The notes under the pieces were generated by a model, which saw only the letters and a program-made list of their open reading frames with translations, was not told where the DNA came from and ran no database searches. A program made the position numbers and the translations under genes. Below are positions 45,301-52,228 of a stretch of DNA of 64,000 nucleotides, in pieces. This DNA is from Mycolicibacter sp. MU0102. GTDB lineage: Bacteria > Actinomycetota > Actinomycetes > Mycobacteriales > Mycobacteriaceae. The stretch is taken from positions 4,092,001 to 4,156,000 of the forward strand of contig NZ_OY726398.1 of assembly GCF_963378105.1 (NCBI RefSeq), read 5' to 3'. Position 1 is the stretch's first letter, and each line of letters starts with the position of its first letter.

Positions 45301-48300
45301 CCAGCACCACCAGCTTCACCGGGAACGTCGCCGTCTTCGCCGTCCTGGCCGGCTAGACCGTCGCCGCCGTTGCCGGCGTCACCGCCATTGCCGACCGCTC
45401 CGGCATTACCGCCGGCGCCGCCGTCGCCGCCGGTCACGCCGCCCTTGCCGCCGTCACCGCCGTTACCGCCGTCACCGGTCTCGGCGCCGCCGCTACCACC
45501 AGCGCCACCGTTGCCGCCCGAACCGGTCTGGCTTCCCTCGCCGCCGTGGCCGGCGTCGCCGCCGTTGCCGTTGTTGCCGGCGTTTCCGCCCGCGCCGCCC
45601 GCGCCACCGTCGCCAGTGCCGGTGCTGTTTCCACCGTCGGCGCCGTTGCCTCCGTTGCCCGAGTTGGTACCGCCGGCACCACCTGCACCGCCGGCTCCAC
45701 CGTTGTTTCCGTCGCCACCCTTACCGCCGGCACCACCGCTGCCGTCGCCACCTGCGTCACCACCGGCGCCACCATTTCCGCCGTTGACCGAACCGTCGGT
45801 CGAGGTGTAGCCGTCGCCACCGGCACCGCCGTTACCGCTAGCCGGTGCATCCGCGCCGTCCGCGCCGTCGGCGCCGCCAGTGCCAGTGCCCGAAGCGCCG
45901 CCACTGCCGGCCTTACCGCCGGCACCACCGGCACCGACCGTGCCGGTGTCGCCACCCTGACCGCCCTGACCGCCGTTGGGGTTCGATGCATCCCCGTCAG
46001 CTCCCTGGCCACCGTTACCGGCCGCTCCGGCGTCACCGCCCTGGCCGCCGTCACCACCGTTGCCGTTGCCACCGGCAGCACCGTTGGTTGCCGTGCCGCC
46101 AGCACCACCGGCACCGGCCGCGCCACCGGCGCCACCATCGCCACCGTTACTACCCGTACCACCGCTACCGCCGGGTGCAGTCGCGTCAGCACCATCGAAG
46201 CCCTGGCCACCGGAGCCACCGTCGCCACCGTTGCCCCCCAGACCACCGGCACCACCAGCACCGACCGTCGAACCGCCGGTGCCACCGGCGCCGCCGGAGC
46301 CGCCTGCGCCACCGGCGGTGCCATCCGAGCCATCAATGCCCACACCTGTGCTGTCGGCGCCATCGGTACCCGCGGCACCGTTACCACCGTTACCACCGGC
46401 ACCACCATTGCCGTGATCACCGGCAGCGCCACCGGCGCCACCATTGCCACCGGCCGTCCCCGGCGCAGCGGCCGGGTCACCGGCCGCGTCGTAACCGGTA
46501 CCGCCGTTGCCACCATGACCGCTGATCGGGGCGGCGCCGTCCGCGCCATCGCCGCCGCCAGTGCCAGTGCCCGAAGCGCCGCCACTACCGGCCTTTCCCC
46601 CGGCACCACCGGCACCGACCGTGCCGGTGTCGCCACCTTGGCCACCCTGACCGCCGTTGGGGTTCGAAGCATTGCCGTCGGCGCCGTCGCCACCGTTACC
46701 GGCCGCACCGGCATTGCCGCCCTTACCACCGTCACCGCCGTTGCCGTTGCCACCCGCGGCACCGTTGGTCGCCGTGCCGCCGGCGCCACCGGAACCGGCC
46801 GCACCGCCGGCGCCACCATCGCCACCGTTACTACCGGCACCACCGTCACCACCGGGCGCGGTCGCGTCCGCACCGTCGTAACCAGCACCACCTTGACCGC
46901 CATCGCCACCGTTGCCGCCCAGACCACCGGCACCACCAGCACCGACCACCGAGCCACCAGCACCACCGGCGCCACCGGAGCCGCCGGCACCACCCGCGGT
47001 GCCACCCGAGCCAGCAATGCCCACACCGGTGCTGTCGGCGCCATCGGTGCCCGCAGCACCGTTACCGCCGTTACCGCCGGCACCACCATTGCCGTGATCA
47101 CCGGCAGCGCCACCGGCACCACCATTGCCACCGGCCGTCCCCGGCGCAGCACCAGGATCGCTCGCAGCGTCGTAACCGGCACCGCCCTTACCACCGTTGC
47201 CGCCGCTGTTGGGCGAGGTACCCGCATTGCCGTTGGCACCGGCTGTTCCGCCCGTGCCGCCGGTGCCGCCCGCACCGCCGACACCGACGTTTCCGCCTTG
47301 TCCGCCGTTGCCGCCGTCCGGGTTATCCGCCGTTCCGTCCGCACCGGCGCCGCCGTTACCGGCCTGGCCGCCACCACCGCCATCGCCTGCGCGTCCGCCG
47401 ATACCGGTCGTGCCACCACCGGCGCCGCCGTTACCGCCCGCACCACCGGCACCACCGTTGCCGCCGTCGAAACCGTCTTGGTGGCTAGCATCGCCGTCCG
47501 CGCCGTGGAAGGCGTTGCCGCCGACCCCGCCGTTGCCGCCGTAGCCACCGGCACCGTCACCGCCGTTGGAGGCGTAGTTGCCGCCGCCGCTCGAGCCGCC
47601 GGCACCGCCGGCACCGCCGGCACCGCCGGCACCGCCCTCTTCACCGGCGTAGCCGTCCATGTGCTGGGCATCGCCGTTCGCGCCATTGGCTCCGTTGGCG
47701 CCATTTCCACCGTTGCCGCCGTTACCGCCCGCGCCGCCGGCGCCATGAGCGCCGGCATTGGCGCCGGTGCCGCCGACGCCGCCGTTACCGCCGGGACCGC
47801 CGTTACCGGCGTCGGTGCCGGCGGCACCCGGAGCGGTGCCGTTGCTGCCGTTGAATCCGTTACCGCCGATGCCGCCGGCACCACCGGCGCCGCCATTACC
47901 GGTCGCGGCCTGCGAGCCGTCGGCGTTGAGGCCGCCCGCGCCGCCGTTACCGCCCACTCCACCATCGGCACCCGAGGTGCCGTCGACGTGCTCCGCGGTG
48001 CCATTCACGCCAGACAGCCCGGCGCCACCAGCGCCGCCGTCACCACCGAGACCACCGAGACCACCGGCGCCGGCGGCGGCGTAATTGCCGTTTCCGCTGT
48101 CGCCACCGGCCCCGCCCTTGCCGGCGTCGCCCCCCGAGCCACCGTCCTGGCCGGCGTAACCGGCCTGGTGCTCCGCGTCGCCGGCAGCACCATTGCCGCC
48201 GCCCGCGCCGTTACCACCGTTGCCGCCGTTGCCACCGACACCGCCGACGCCGTGTGCACCGGTCGCCGTACCGGTGCCACCGACACCGCCAGCACCGCCG

Positions 48301-51300
48301 GCCCCGCCGTTGCCGCCGCGGGTGCCGTCGGCGCCCGGCTCGTCACCGTTGACGCCAGTCAAACCACTACCGCCACGGCCACCAGCGCCGCCGGCACCAC
48401 CATTGCCGGTTGCCGCGCTCGAACCGTCGACATTCAGACCGCCCGCGCCGCCGTTACCGCCGGCACCACCGGCGCCACCAGCCGTTCCGTCGGGGTCCTG
48501 CGCGGTGCCGTTGGCCCCGTCGAGACCGGTACCACCGATTCCGCCGTTCCCGCCGGCGCCGGCTTGGCCGTCGGCGCCATTGGCGGCATGGTTGCCGTTG
48601 CCGCTGTCACCACCGACCCCGCCCTTGCCTGCGTCGCCCCCGGCACCACCGTCTTGGCCGACGTAGCCCGCCTGATGCTCAGCGTCGCCGTTGGCGCCAT
48701 TGGCACCGTCGGCGCCGCTGCCACCGTTACCCGCGTTGCCTCCGACGCCACCGACACCGTGGGCACCCTCAACCGTGCCGACGCCACCAGCACCGCCTGC
48801 CCCACCGGCACCGCCGTTGCCGCCGCGGGTGCCGTCAGCACCTGGGGTATCGCCGTTGGTGCCGTTGAACCCGTTGCCGCCGCGGCCACCGGCACCGCCG
48901 GTGCCACCGTTGCCGGTTGCGGCCTGGCTGCCGTCGGTGTTCAGACCACCCGCACCACCGTTGCCGCCCGCGCCACCGGCGAAGCCCGCACTGCCATCAA
49001 TATTTTCAGCGCTGCCGTTGGCACCGTCGATACCGGTGCCACCGTTGCCGCCGTTACCACCGGCTCCTGCTATGCCGTCACTACCGGCAGCGGCGTGGTT
49101 GCCCCCGCCGCTATCGCCACCGGCACCGCCCTTACCGGCGTCACCGCCGGCGCCACCGTCCTGGCCGGCATAACCCTCGGAGTGCTCGGCATCACCGTTT
49201 GCTCCATCGCCGCCGTCGGCGCCGTAGCCGCCGTTGCCGCCGTTGCCACCAAGCCCGCCGATGCCGTGCGCGCCGTCGGTTGCCCCGTTGCCACCGGCGC
49301 CACCATTACCGCCCGCGCCACCGTTACCGGCGTTGGTCCCATCGGCGCCGGGGGCATCACCGTTGAACCCGTTAAGACCGTTGCCGCCGGCGCCACCATC
49401 ACCACCAGCGCCACCATCACCGAAGGCGGCCTGGGAGCCGTCCGCATTGAGACCACCGGCGCCGCCATCACCACCCGCCCCGCCGTGACCACCGGCAATG
49501 CCGTCGATGTCATCGCCAACACCGTTGGCGCCCAAGGCTCCACGGCCACCGGCCCCACCGTGGCCACCCGCACTGCCGGCGCCATCGAGCCCATCGGCAG
49601 CGCCGCCACTGCCATCGCCATTGGCGCCACCGGCGCCTGCGGCGCCGAAACCACCGCCGGCACCACCGGCGCCACCATTGCCGCCATCACGGTGCCCCTC
49701 GATGCCCTCAGCACCGGCACCGCCGGCACCGGCCTGACCTGCATTACCGCCGTCACCTGCGGCGCCACCGGCGCCCGCACTACCAGCCGCACCGTGCTCA
49801 GCGGTTCCCGCCGCACCACCGGCACCACCGGAACCGCCGGCACCACCACTGCCAGCGTCACCGCCGGCGCCACCATTGCCGTCGCCGCCATCGTCGAACG
49901 AGCCCGCCGCGCCTTGCGCACCAGCGCCGCCGCCACCACCGGCAGCACCCTTACCACCGGCACCACCACTGCCGGCGTTACCGACCAGCGATCCACCGGA
50001 ACCGCCAGCGCCACCGGCACCGCCGTGACCGCCGGCACCACCGTTGATCCCCGCGGCACCGGGCTGCGCCCCATCAGCACCGGTGACACCAACAGCACCG
50101 TCACCGCCGAGCCCACCCATGCCGCCACTGCCGTAAGCGCCACCATTGCCACCGGCCCCACCAGCGCCACCGGAAGCGCCGTCACCGTTGGCCAGGGCAC
50201 CGGTGCCGTGACCCCCCGCACCACCTGCCCCGCCATTGCCACTGGTCCCGGTCGGCAGCTGTCCGTCGACACCCGGGCGCCCGGCGTTGCCCCACATCCA
50301 GGCCATGAACTTGTCGCCAGCAGCACCACCAGCGCCGACGGTGGTACCGATCTGGCCGCCCTGACCACCAACGCCGCCATCACCACCACCGAGAGCACCA
50401 TCACCACCGACACCACCGGCGCCACCATCGCCGGCAGCCCCCGCATTGCCACCAGCACCGCCATCACCGGCGGCACCGAAATGCCCACCGATACCACCGA
50501 CACCACCCCGGCCGCCGGCACCACCATCGCCGCCGAGCCCACCGCCACCACCATTGCCGCCGAGGCCATCAAGGCTTACGCCCCCAGCGCCACCGGCGCC
50601 ACCGGTGCCGCCCACACCACCGGCGCCACCGGCGCCACCAATACCACCGAGCCCCAGCACAAACCCAGCCGCACCACCAGCACCGCCATTGCCGCCCAGC
50701 CCGCCGGTTAGGCCGTCACCACCAGCAGCGCCGTTCAGCGCCCCCAAGACACCATCAATGCCTGCCGTGCCTGCAGTACCCACCGCGCCGGCGCCACCAG
50801 CACCGCCAGCCCCGCCGAATCCGATCAGGCCCGCGACATCGCCACCGGCGCCACCATTACCGCCGGCCAGCACGGCATCGACCGAAGCCCCGCCCACGCC
50901 ACCGGCACCACCATCACCGAACAACCAGCCACCCAGGCCGCCGGCGCCGCCATCGCCGCCCTCGACGCCCGCACCACCGACGCCACCATTGCCGAACATG
51001 CCGGCGTCCCCGCCGACACCACCGGCGCCGCCCAGGATCCCGGCCACCCCGTCGGTTCCGGCGCCACCATCGCCGAACAAGAAGCCGCCATCACCGAGGT
51101 CACCGAACCACCCCGTACTACCGAACAACGAGTCATTGGAACCGGTGAACCCATCAACACCGTTACCGATCAAATCCCGGCCGAACAGGTCCACAAACGG
51201 CTGGTTGATCAGCGCCAACAGCTGCTCGTTACCCGCGATGAAATCCTGCGTCAGGTTGTACAGCGGCAGATACAGATCACTGTGGTAGGACCCCGACACC

Positions 51301-51554
51301 GCCAGATCGAACTGCTCGAACGCGCTGTAGAGAAAGTTCTCCCCCGCCGCCGGCCCCGGTACCGCCCAACCGGCCCAAAACCCTGGATCCAGCAGATCCT
51401 CGAAACCATCGGCGTGCGCCACCGGGACCACCGCCAACGGCGACATCCCAAAAGCCAAGAACGTCGCCACCGAACTCGACGCCCCTACAACGCGACGCCG
51501 CACCACGCCCTCACTCGCCGAACGACCAAATTTGCTAGACACCCGCCGACGCAT
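39345..51554 (-). CDS. Giant signal-peptide PGRS protein (4069 residues)
   Basis: A single open frame of 12.2 kb. The N-terminus has a twin-arginine-like basic stretch and signal sequence (SSSVATFLAFGMSPLAVVPV) cleaved probably after AHA, near residue 50. Residues about 50-170 are unique and rich in aromatic residues, with LIGNGVDGF and DGGFLFGDGGAG; about 3900 residues of Gly-Gly-X repeat follow. No PE domain is present, so export probably uses Sec or Tat rather than ESX-5. The C-terminal half consists of 227-residue units, the N-terminal half of about 169-residue units. The same N-terminal module occurs in the gene at 26264. A cell-wall or secreted role is inferred. Repeats this close are prone to collapse, so exact length depends on assembly. 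Confidence 0.85.
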   Translation of the reverse strand: MRRRVSSKFGRSASEGVVRRRVVGASSSVATFLAFGMSPLAVVPVAHADGFEDLLDPGFWAGWAVPGPAAGENFLYSAFEQFDLAVSGSYHSDLYLPLYNLTQDFIAGNEQLLALINQPFVDLFGRDLIGNGVDGFTGSNDSLFGSTGWFGDLGDGGFLFGDGGAGTDGVAGILGGAGGVGGDAGMFGNGGVGGAGVEGGDGGAGGLGGWLFGDGGAGGVGGASVDAVLAGGNGGAGGDVAGLIGFGGAGGAGGAGAVGTAGTAGIDGVLGALNGAAGGDGLTGGLGGNGGAGGAAGFVLGLGGIGGAGGAGGVGGTGGAGGAGGVSLDGLGGNGGGGGLGGDGGAGGRGGVGGIGGHFGAAGDGGAGGNAGAAGDGGAGGVGGDGALGGGDGGVGGQGGQIGTTVGAGGAAGDKFMAWMWGNAGRPGVDGQLPTGTSGNGGAGGAGGHGTGALANGDGASGGAGGAGGNGGAYGSGGMGGLGGDGAVGVTGADGAQPGAAGINGGAGGHGGAGGAGGSGGSLVGNAGSGGAGGKGAAGGGGGAGAQGAAGSFDDGGDGNGGAGGDAGSGGAGGSGGAGGAAGTAEHGAAGSAGAGGAAGDGGNAGQAGAGGAGAEGIEGHRDGGNGGAGGAGGGFGAAGAGGANGDGSGGAADGLDGAGSAGGHGGAGGRGALGANGVGDDIDGIAGGHGGAGGDGGAGGLNADGSQAAFGDGGAGGDGGAGGNGLNGFNGDAPGADGTNAGNGGAGGNGGAGGNGATDGAHGIGGLGGNGGNGGYGADGGDGANGDAEHSEGYAGQDGGAGGDAGKGGAGGDSGGGNHAAAGSDGIAGAGGNGGNGGTGIDGANGSAENIDGSAGFAGGAGGNGGAGGLNTDGSQAATGNGGTGGAGGRGGNGFNGTNGDTPGADGTRGGNGGAGGAGGAGGVGTVEGAHGVGGVGGNAGNGGSGADGANGANGDAEHQAGYVGQDGGAGGDAGKGGVGGDSGNGNHAANGADGQAGAGGNGGIGGTGLDGANGTAQDPDGTAGGAGGAGGNGGAGGLNVDGSSAATGNGGAGGAGGRGGSGLTGVNGDEPGADGTRGGNGGAGGAGGVGGTGTATGAHGVGGVGGNGGNGGNGAGGGNGAAGDAEHQAGYAGQDGGSGGDAGKGGAGGDSGNGNYAAAGAGGLGGLGGDGGAGGAGLSGVNGTAEHVDGTSGADGGVGGNGGAGGLNADGSQAATGNGGAGGAGGIGGNGFNGSNGTAPGAAGTDAGNGGPGGNGGVGGTGANAGAHGAGGAGGNGGNGGNGANGANGANGDAQHMDGYAGEEGGAGGAGGAGGAGGSSGGGNYASNGGDGAGGYGGNGGVGGNAFHGADGDASHQDGFDGGNGGAGGAGGNGGAGGGTTGIGGRAGDGGGGGQAGNGGAGADGTADNPDGGNGGQGGNVGVGGAGGTGGTGGTAGANGNAGTSPNSGGNGGKGGAGYDAASDPGAAPGTAGGNGGAGGAAGDHGNGGAGGNGGNGAAGTDGADSTGVGIAGSGGTAGGAGGSGGAGGAGGSVVGAGGAGGLGGNGGDGGQGGAGYDGADATAPGGDGGAGSNGGDGGAGGAAGSGGAGGTATNGAAGGNGNGGDGGKGGNAGAAGNGGDGADGNASNPNGGQGGQGGDTGTVGAGGAGGKAGSGGASGTGTGGGDGADGAAPISGHGGNGGTGYDAAGDPAAAPGTAGGNGGAGGAAGDHGNGGAGGNGGNGAAGTDGADSTGVGIDGSDGTAGGAGGSGGAGGTGGSTVGAGGAGGLGGNGGDGGSGGQGFDGADATAPGGSGGTGSNGGDGGAGGAAGAGGAGGTATNGAAGGNGNGGDGGQGGDAGAAGNGGQGADGDASNPNGGQGGQGGDTGTVGAGGAGGKAGSGGASGTGTGGADGADGADAPASGNGGAGGDGYTSTDGSVNGGNGGAGGDAGGDGSGGAGGKGGDGNNGGAGGAGGAGGTNSGNGGNGADGGNSTGTGDGGAGGAGGNAGNNGNGGDAGHGGEGSQTGSGGNGGAGGSGGAETGDGGNGGDGGKGGVTGGDGGAGGNAGAVGNGGDAGNGGDGLAGQDGEDGDVPGEAGGAGDAGGSGGRGGAGGSGGSVSGNGGAGGAGGSGAAGGAGGDGATGEAGTFVGGGDGHGGTGGAAGAGGKGGDGGAGGAGGSATNGSAGGQGAGGNAGDGGDAGKAGDGGNGATGTAGNTTGGNGGDGGALANGGAGGTGGSGSSAGADGSAGGDSDAHGAQGNGGNGGAGYDAAGDPAAASGANGGDGGAGGNGSAIGNGGAGGAGGNGKVGNAGTDGAADSGEAGGAGDAGGSGGRGGAGGSGGSVSGNGGAGGAGGSGAAGGAGGDGATGEAGTFVGGGDGHGGTGGAAGAGGKGGDGGAGGAGGSATNGSAGGQGAGGNAGDGGDAGKAGDGGNGATGTAGNTTGGNGGDGGALANGGAGGTGGSGSSAGADGSAGGDSDAHGAQGNGGNGGAGYDAAGDPAAASGANGGDGGAGGNGSAIGNGGAGGAGGNGKVGNAGTDGAADSGEAGGAGDAGGSGGRGGAGGSGGSVSGNGGAGGAGGSGAAGGAGGDGATGEAGTFVGGGDGHGGTGGAAGAGGKGGDGGAGGAGGSATNGSAGGQGAGGNAGDGGDAGKAGDGGNGATGTAGNTTGGNGGDGGALANGGAGGTGGSGSSAGADGSAGGDSDAHGAQGNGGNGGAGYDAAGDPAAASGANGGDGGAGGNGSAIGNGGAGGAGGNGKVGNAGTDGAADSGEAGGAGDAGGSGGRGGAGGSGGSVSGNGGAGGAGGSGAAGGAGGDGATGEAGTFVGGGDGHGGTGGAAGAGGKGGDGGAGGAGGSATNGSAGGQGAGGNAGDGGDAGKAGDGGNGATGTAGNTTGGNGGDGGALANGGAGGTGGSGSSAGADGSAGGDSDAHGAQGNGGNGGAGYDAAGDPAAASGANGGDGGAGGNGSAIGNGGAGGAGGTGADGAAGITDGTGTGTDGGNAGAGGSGGAGGKGGSQSGDGGVGGAGGAGGVGGAGGSGVDGSTGDNAVAGSGGDGTDGGHGGNGGGGGLGGNGGAGGAGGSATNGKAGEQGVGGVGGDGGSAGAAGNGGDGGAGAGGGNGATAGSGGAGGDGGERGTAGAGGQGGSGAGGAAADGSQGADAAGTGNGGKGGDGGNGEGVSGQAGGDGGRGGNAGTVGDGGAGGAGGTGADGAAGITDGTGTGTDGGNAGAGGSGGAGGKGGSQSGDGGVGGAGGAGGVGGAGGAGVDGSVGDDAAAGSGGDGTDGGHGGNGGTGGAGGHGGAGGAGGSATNGKAGEQGVGGVGGDGGSAGAAGNGGDGGAGAGGGNGATAGSGGAGGDGGERGTAGAGGQGGSGAGGAAADGQQGAEAVGTGNGGKGGDGGNGEGVSGQAGGDGGQGGDAGTVGDGGAGGAGGTGADGAAGITDGSGNGTDGADAGAGGSGGAGGKGGSQSGDGGVGGAGGAGGVGGAGGAGVDGSVGDDAAAGSGGDGTDGGDGGNGGTGGAGGHGGDGGAGGSATNGKAGEQGVGGVGGDGGSAGAAGNGGDGGRGAGGGGNATAGAGGAGGDGGERGTAGAGGQGGSGAGGAAADGQQGAEAVGTGNGGKGGDGGNGEGVSGQAGGDGGQGGDAGTVGDGGAGGAGGTGAGGAAGITDGSGNGTDGADAGAGGSGGAGGKGGSLSGDGGVGGAGGAGGVGGAGGAGVDGSVGDDAAAGSGGDGTDGGDGGNGGTGGAGGHGGDGGAGGSATNGKAGEQGVGGVGGDGGSAGAAGNGGDGGRGAGGGGNATAGAGGAGGDGGERGGVGAGGQGGSGAGGAAADGSQGADAAGTGNGGKGGDGGNGEAMTGQAGGDGGRGGNAGPDGNGGRGGNGGTGGQGQTGGTSPDKGGPGYSGSIGGVGGNGGDGGLGGSNSGDGGAGGNGGTGGTGGRGGPGQSGETGEAGGGTGYTGGPGGGGGIGGDGGAGGNGGTAANGATGAGGNGGNGGGAGTGGGGGTGGTGGQGTEDHPDGGKGGPGGPSGAAGTIGGSGGAGGTGGPNGQDGSDGGTGKGGSMGHDGAYGANY
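39998..42640 (-). repeat. Four tandem 681-bp units, type A
   Basis: Boundaries recur at 39998, 40679, 41360 and 42041, exactly 681 bp (227 codons) apart, with the fourth unit running into type B. Diagnostic peptide AGEQGVGGVGGDGGSAGAAG occurs once per unit. Unit borders are approximate. Confidence 0.85.
42650..45320 (-). repeat. Four nearly identical tandem 681-bp units, type B
   Basis: The same stretch recurs starting at 43117, 43798, 44479 and 45160 (681 bp apart). Diagnostic peptide GYDAAGDPAAASGANGGDGG is in each. The copies are almost identical at DNA level, with only a few synonymous changes. Confidence 0.9.
45976..47150 (-). repeat. Type C 681-bp units
   Basis: Related blocks at 45976 and 46657 are again 681 bp apart and carry the peptide NPNGGQGGQGGDTGTVGAGG. 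They are more diverged than type B. Confidence 0.7.
47450..49500 (-). repeat. Type D units of about 507-510 bp
   Basis: About four units of roughly 169 residues, each with a GGLN(A/T/V)DGS start and mostly a GY(A/V)GQDGGAGGDAGKGG middle. They show much more sequence divergence than type B, so are older. Confidence 0.7.
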
Positions 51555-52228
51555 GGGAACAACCTCTCAACAGTTTCTACTAAGGGTTCGCGAAGGTTCG
51601 AATTATGGCCTTGGGTCCACAAATCGACAACTCGAAAAGACAGAACTGTGCTGGAGGCCACATTTACGCATATTCTGTGACTCGCTATGTCATGACAAAT
51701 ATGCTGGTGAGCGCGATTTTGAGACATTGATCACAGACGTGCGACGCTCGTCACATTCGGTAGTTCAGCGCATTTTCTAGATGCTTTAACTGTTGCATAG
51801 GTAATTTTAATGAGTGGTTGTACCTGCCTAGCTTTTGGAAGCTATTGACAGGAGCGCTCATACCATAGAAATGGTCCATTAAAGATTTGCTGGAGTCGCC
51901 AAATTGTGGCTGCAAGACGCCGAATGAACGCGACTCGTTTCGCGCCGGCGTGACCACGGCCACAGCGGGCCGCTGTCTCTGGTCCTTACCGCCGCTGCCC
52001 TCGATCGGCAGCTCGCGAACAGCTGGTCACCTACGAAGAAGGTTCACTGTCCAGCGCGCAGTAGGCACGCACAGCCCGTCCCTGCCACTGTCCGCGGCGC
52101 GCCCTCGAACAGCATCGGTAAGAGTGCCCAAAATCGACCGGTGGCGCGCCCCGAGAAGTGTCGGTACAAATGCGTAATGGTCGGGAAACAAGAGGTACCG
52201 CTGCGCAGGTCATCCATCCTGGGAAGGA
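51555..52228. other. 674-bp intergenic region without recognised gene
   Basis: Divergent promoter region between the giant PGRS and the LuxR-type regulator. The PGRS side (51560-51900) is AT-rich and codes for nothing recognisable; GAGAGG lies upstream of the PGRS ATG. No Zur, KstR or KstR2 palindrome was seen. The stretch 51950-52200 returns to high GC without a credible frame. Confidence 0.5.

Noticed and set aside
39998..47150. Tandem repeats considered as a CRISPR array
   Set aside because: Units are 681 bp, coding, contiguous and without spacers; no cas genes are present.
42041..48004. Long minus-strand frames rich in Val/Pro/Ala inside the giant PGRS gene
   Set aside because: Out-of-frame readings of the same strand, lacking ribosome sites and any known domain.
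45546..50711. Very long plus-strand open frame (1721 residues) and similar ones at 41001-45356
   Set aside because: Antisense shadows of the giant PGRS gene: GGN-rich codons leave few stops in other frames. Products are low-complexity Ala/Thr/Val text without start signals.
51751..51963. 70-residue minus-strand frame in the AT-rich gap
   Set aside because: No ribosome site, no motif, and no support from neighbours.
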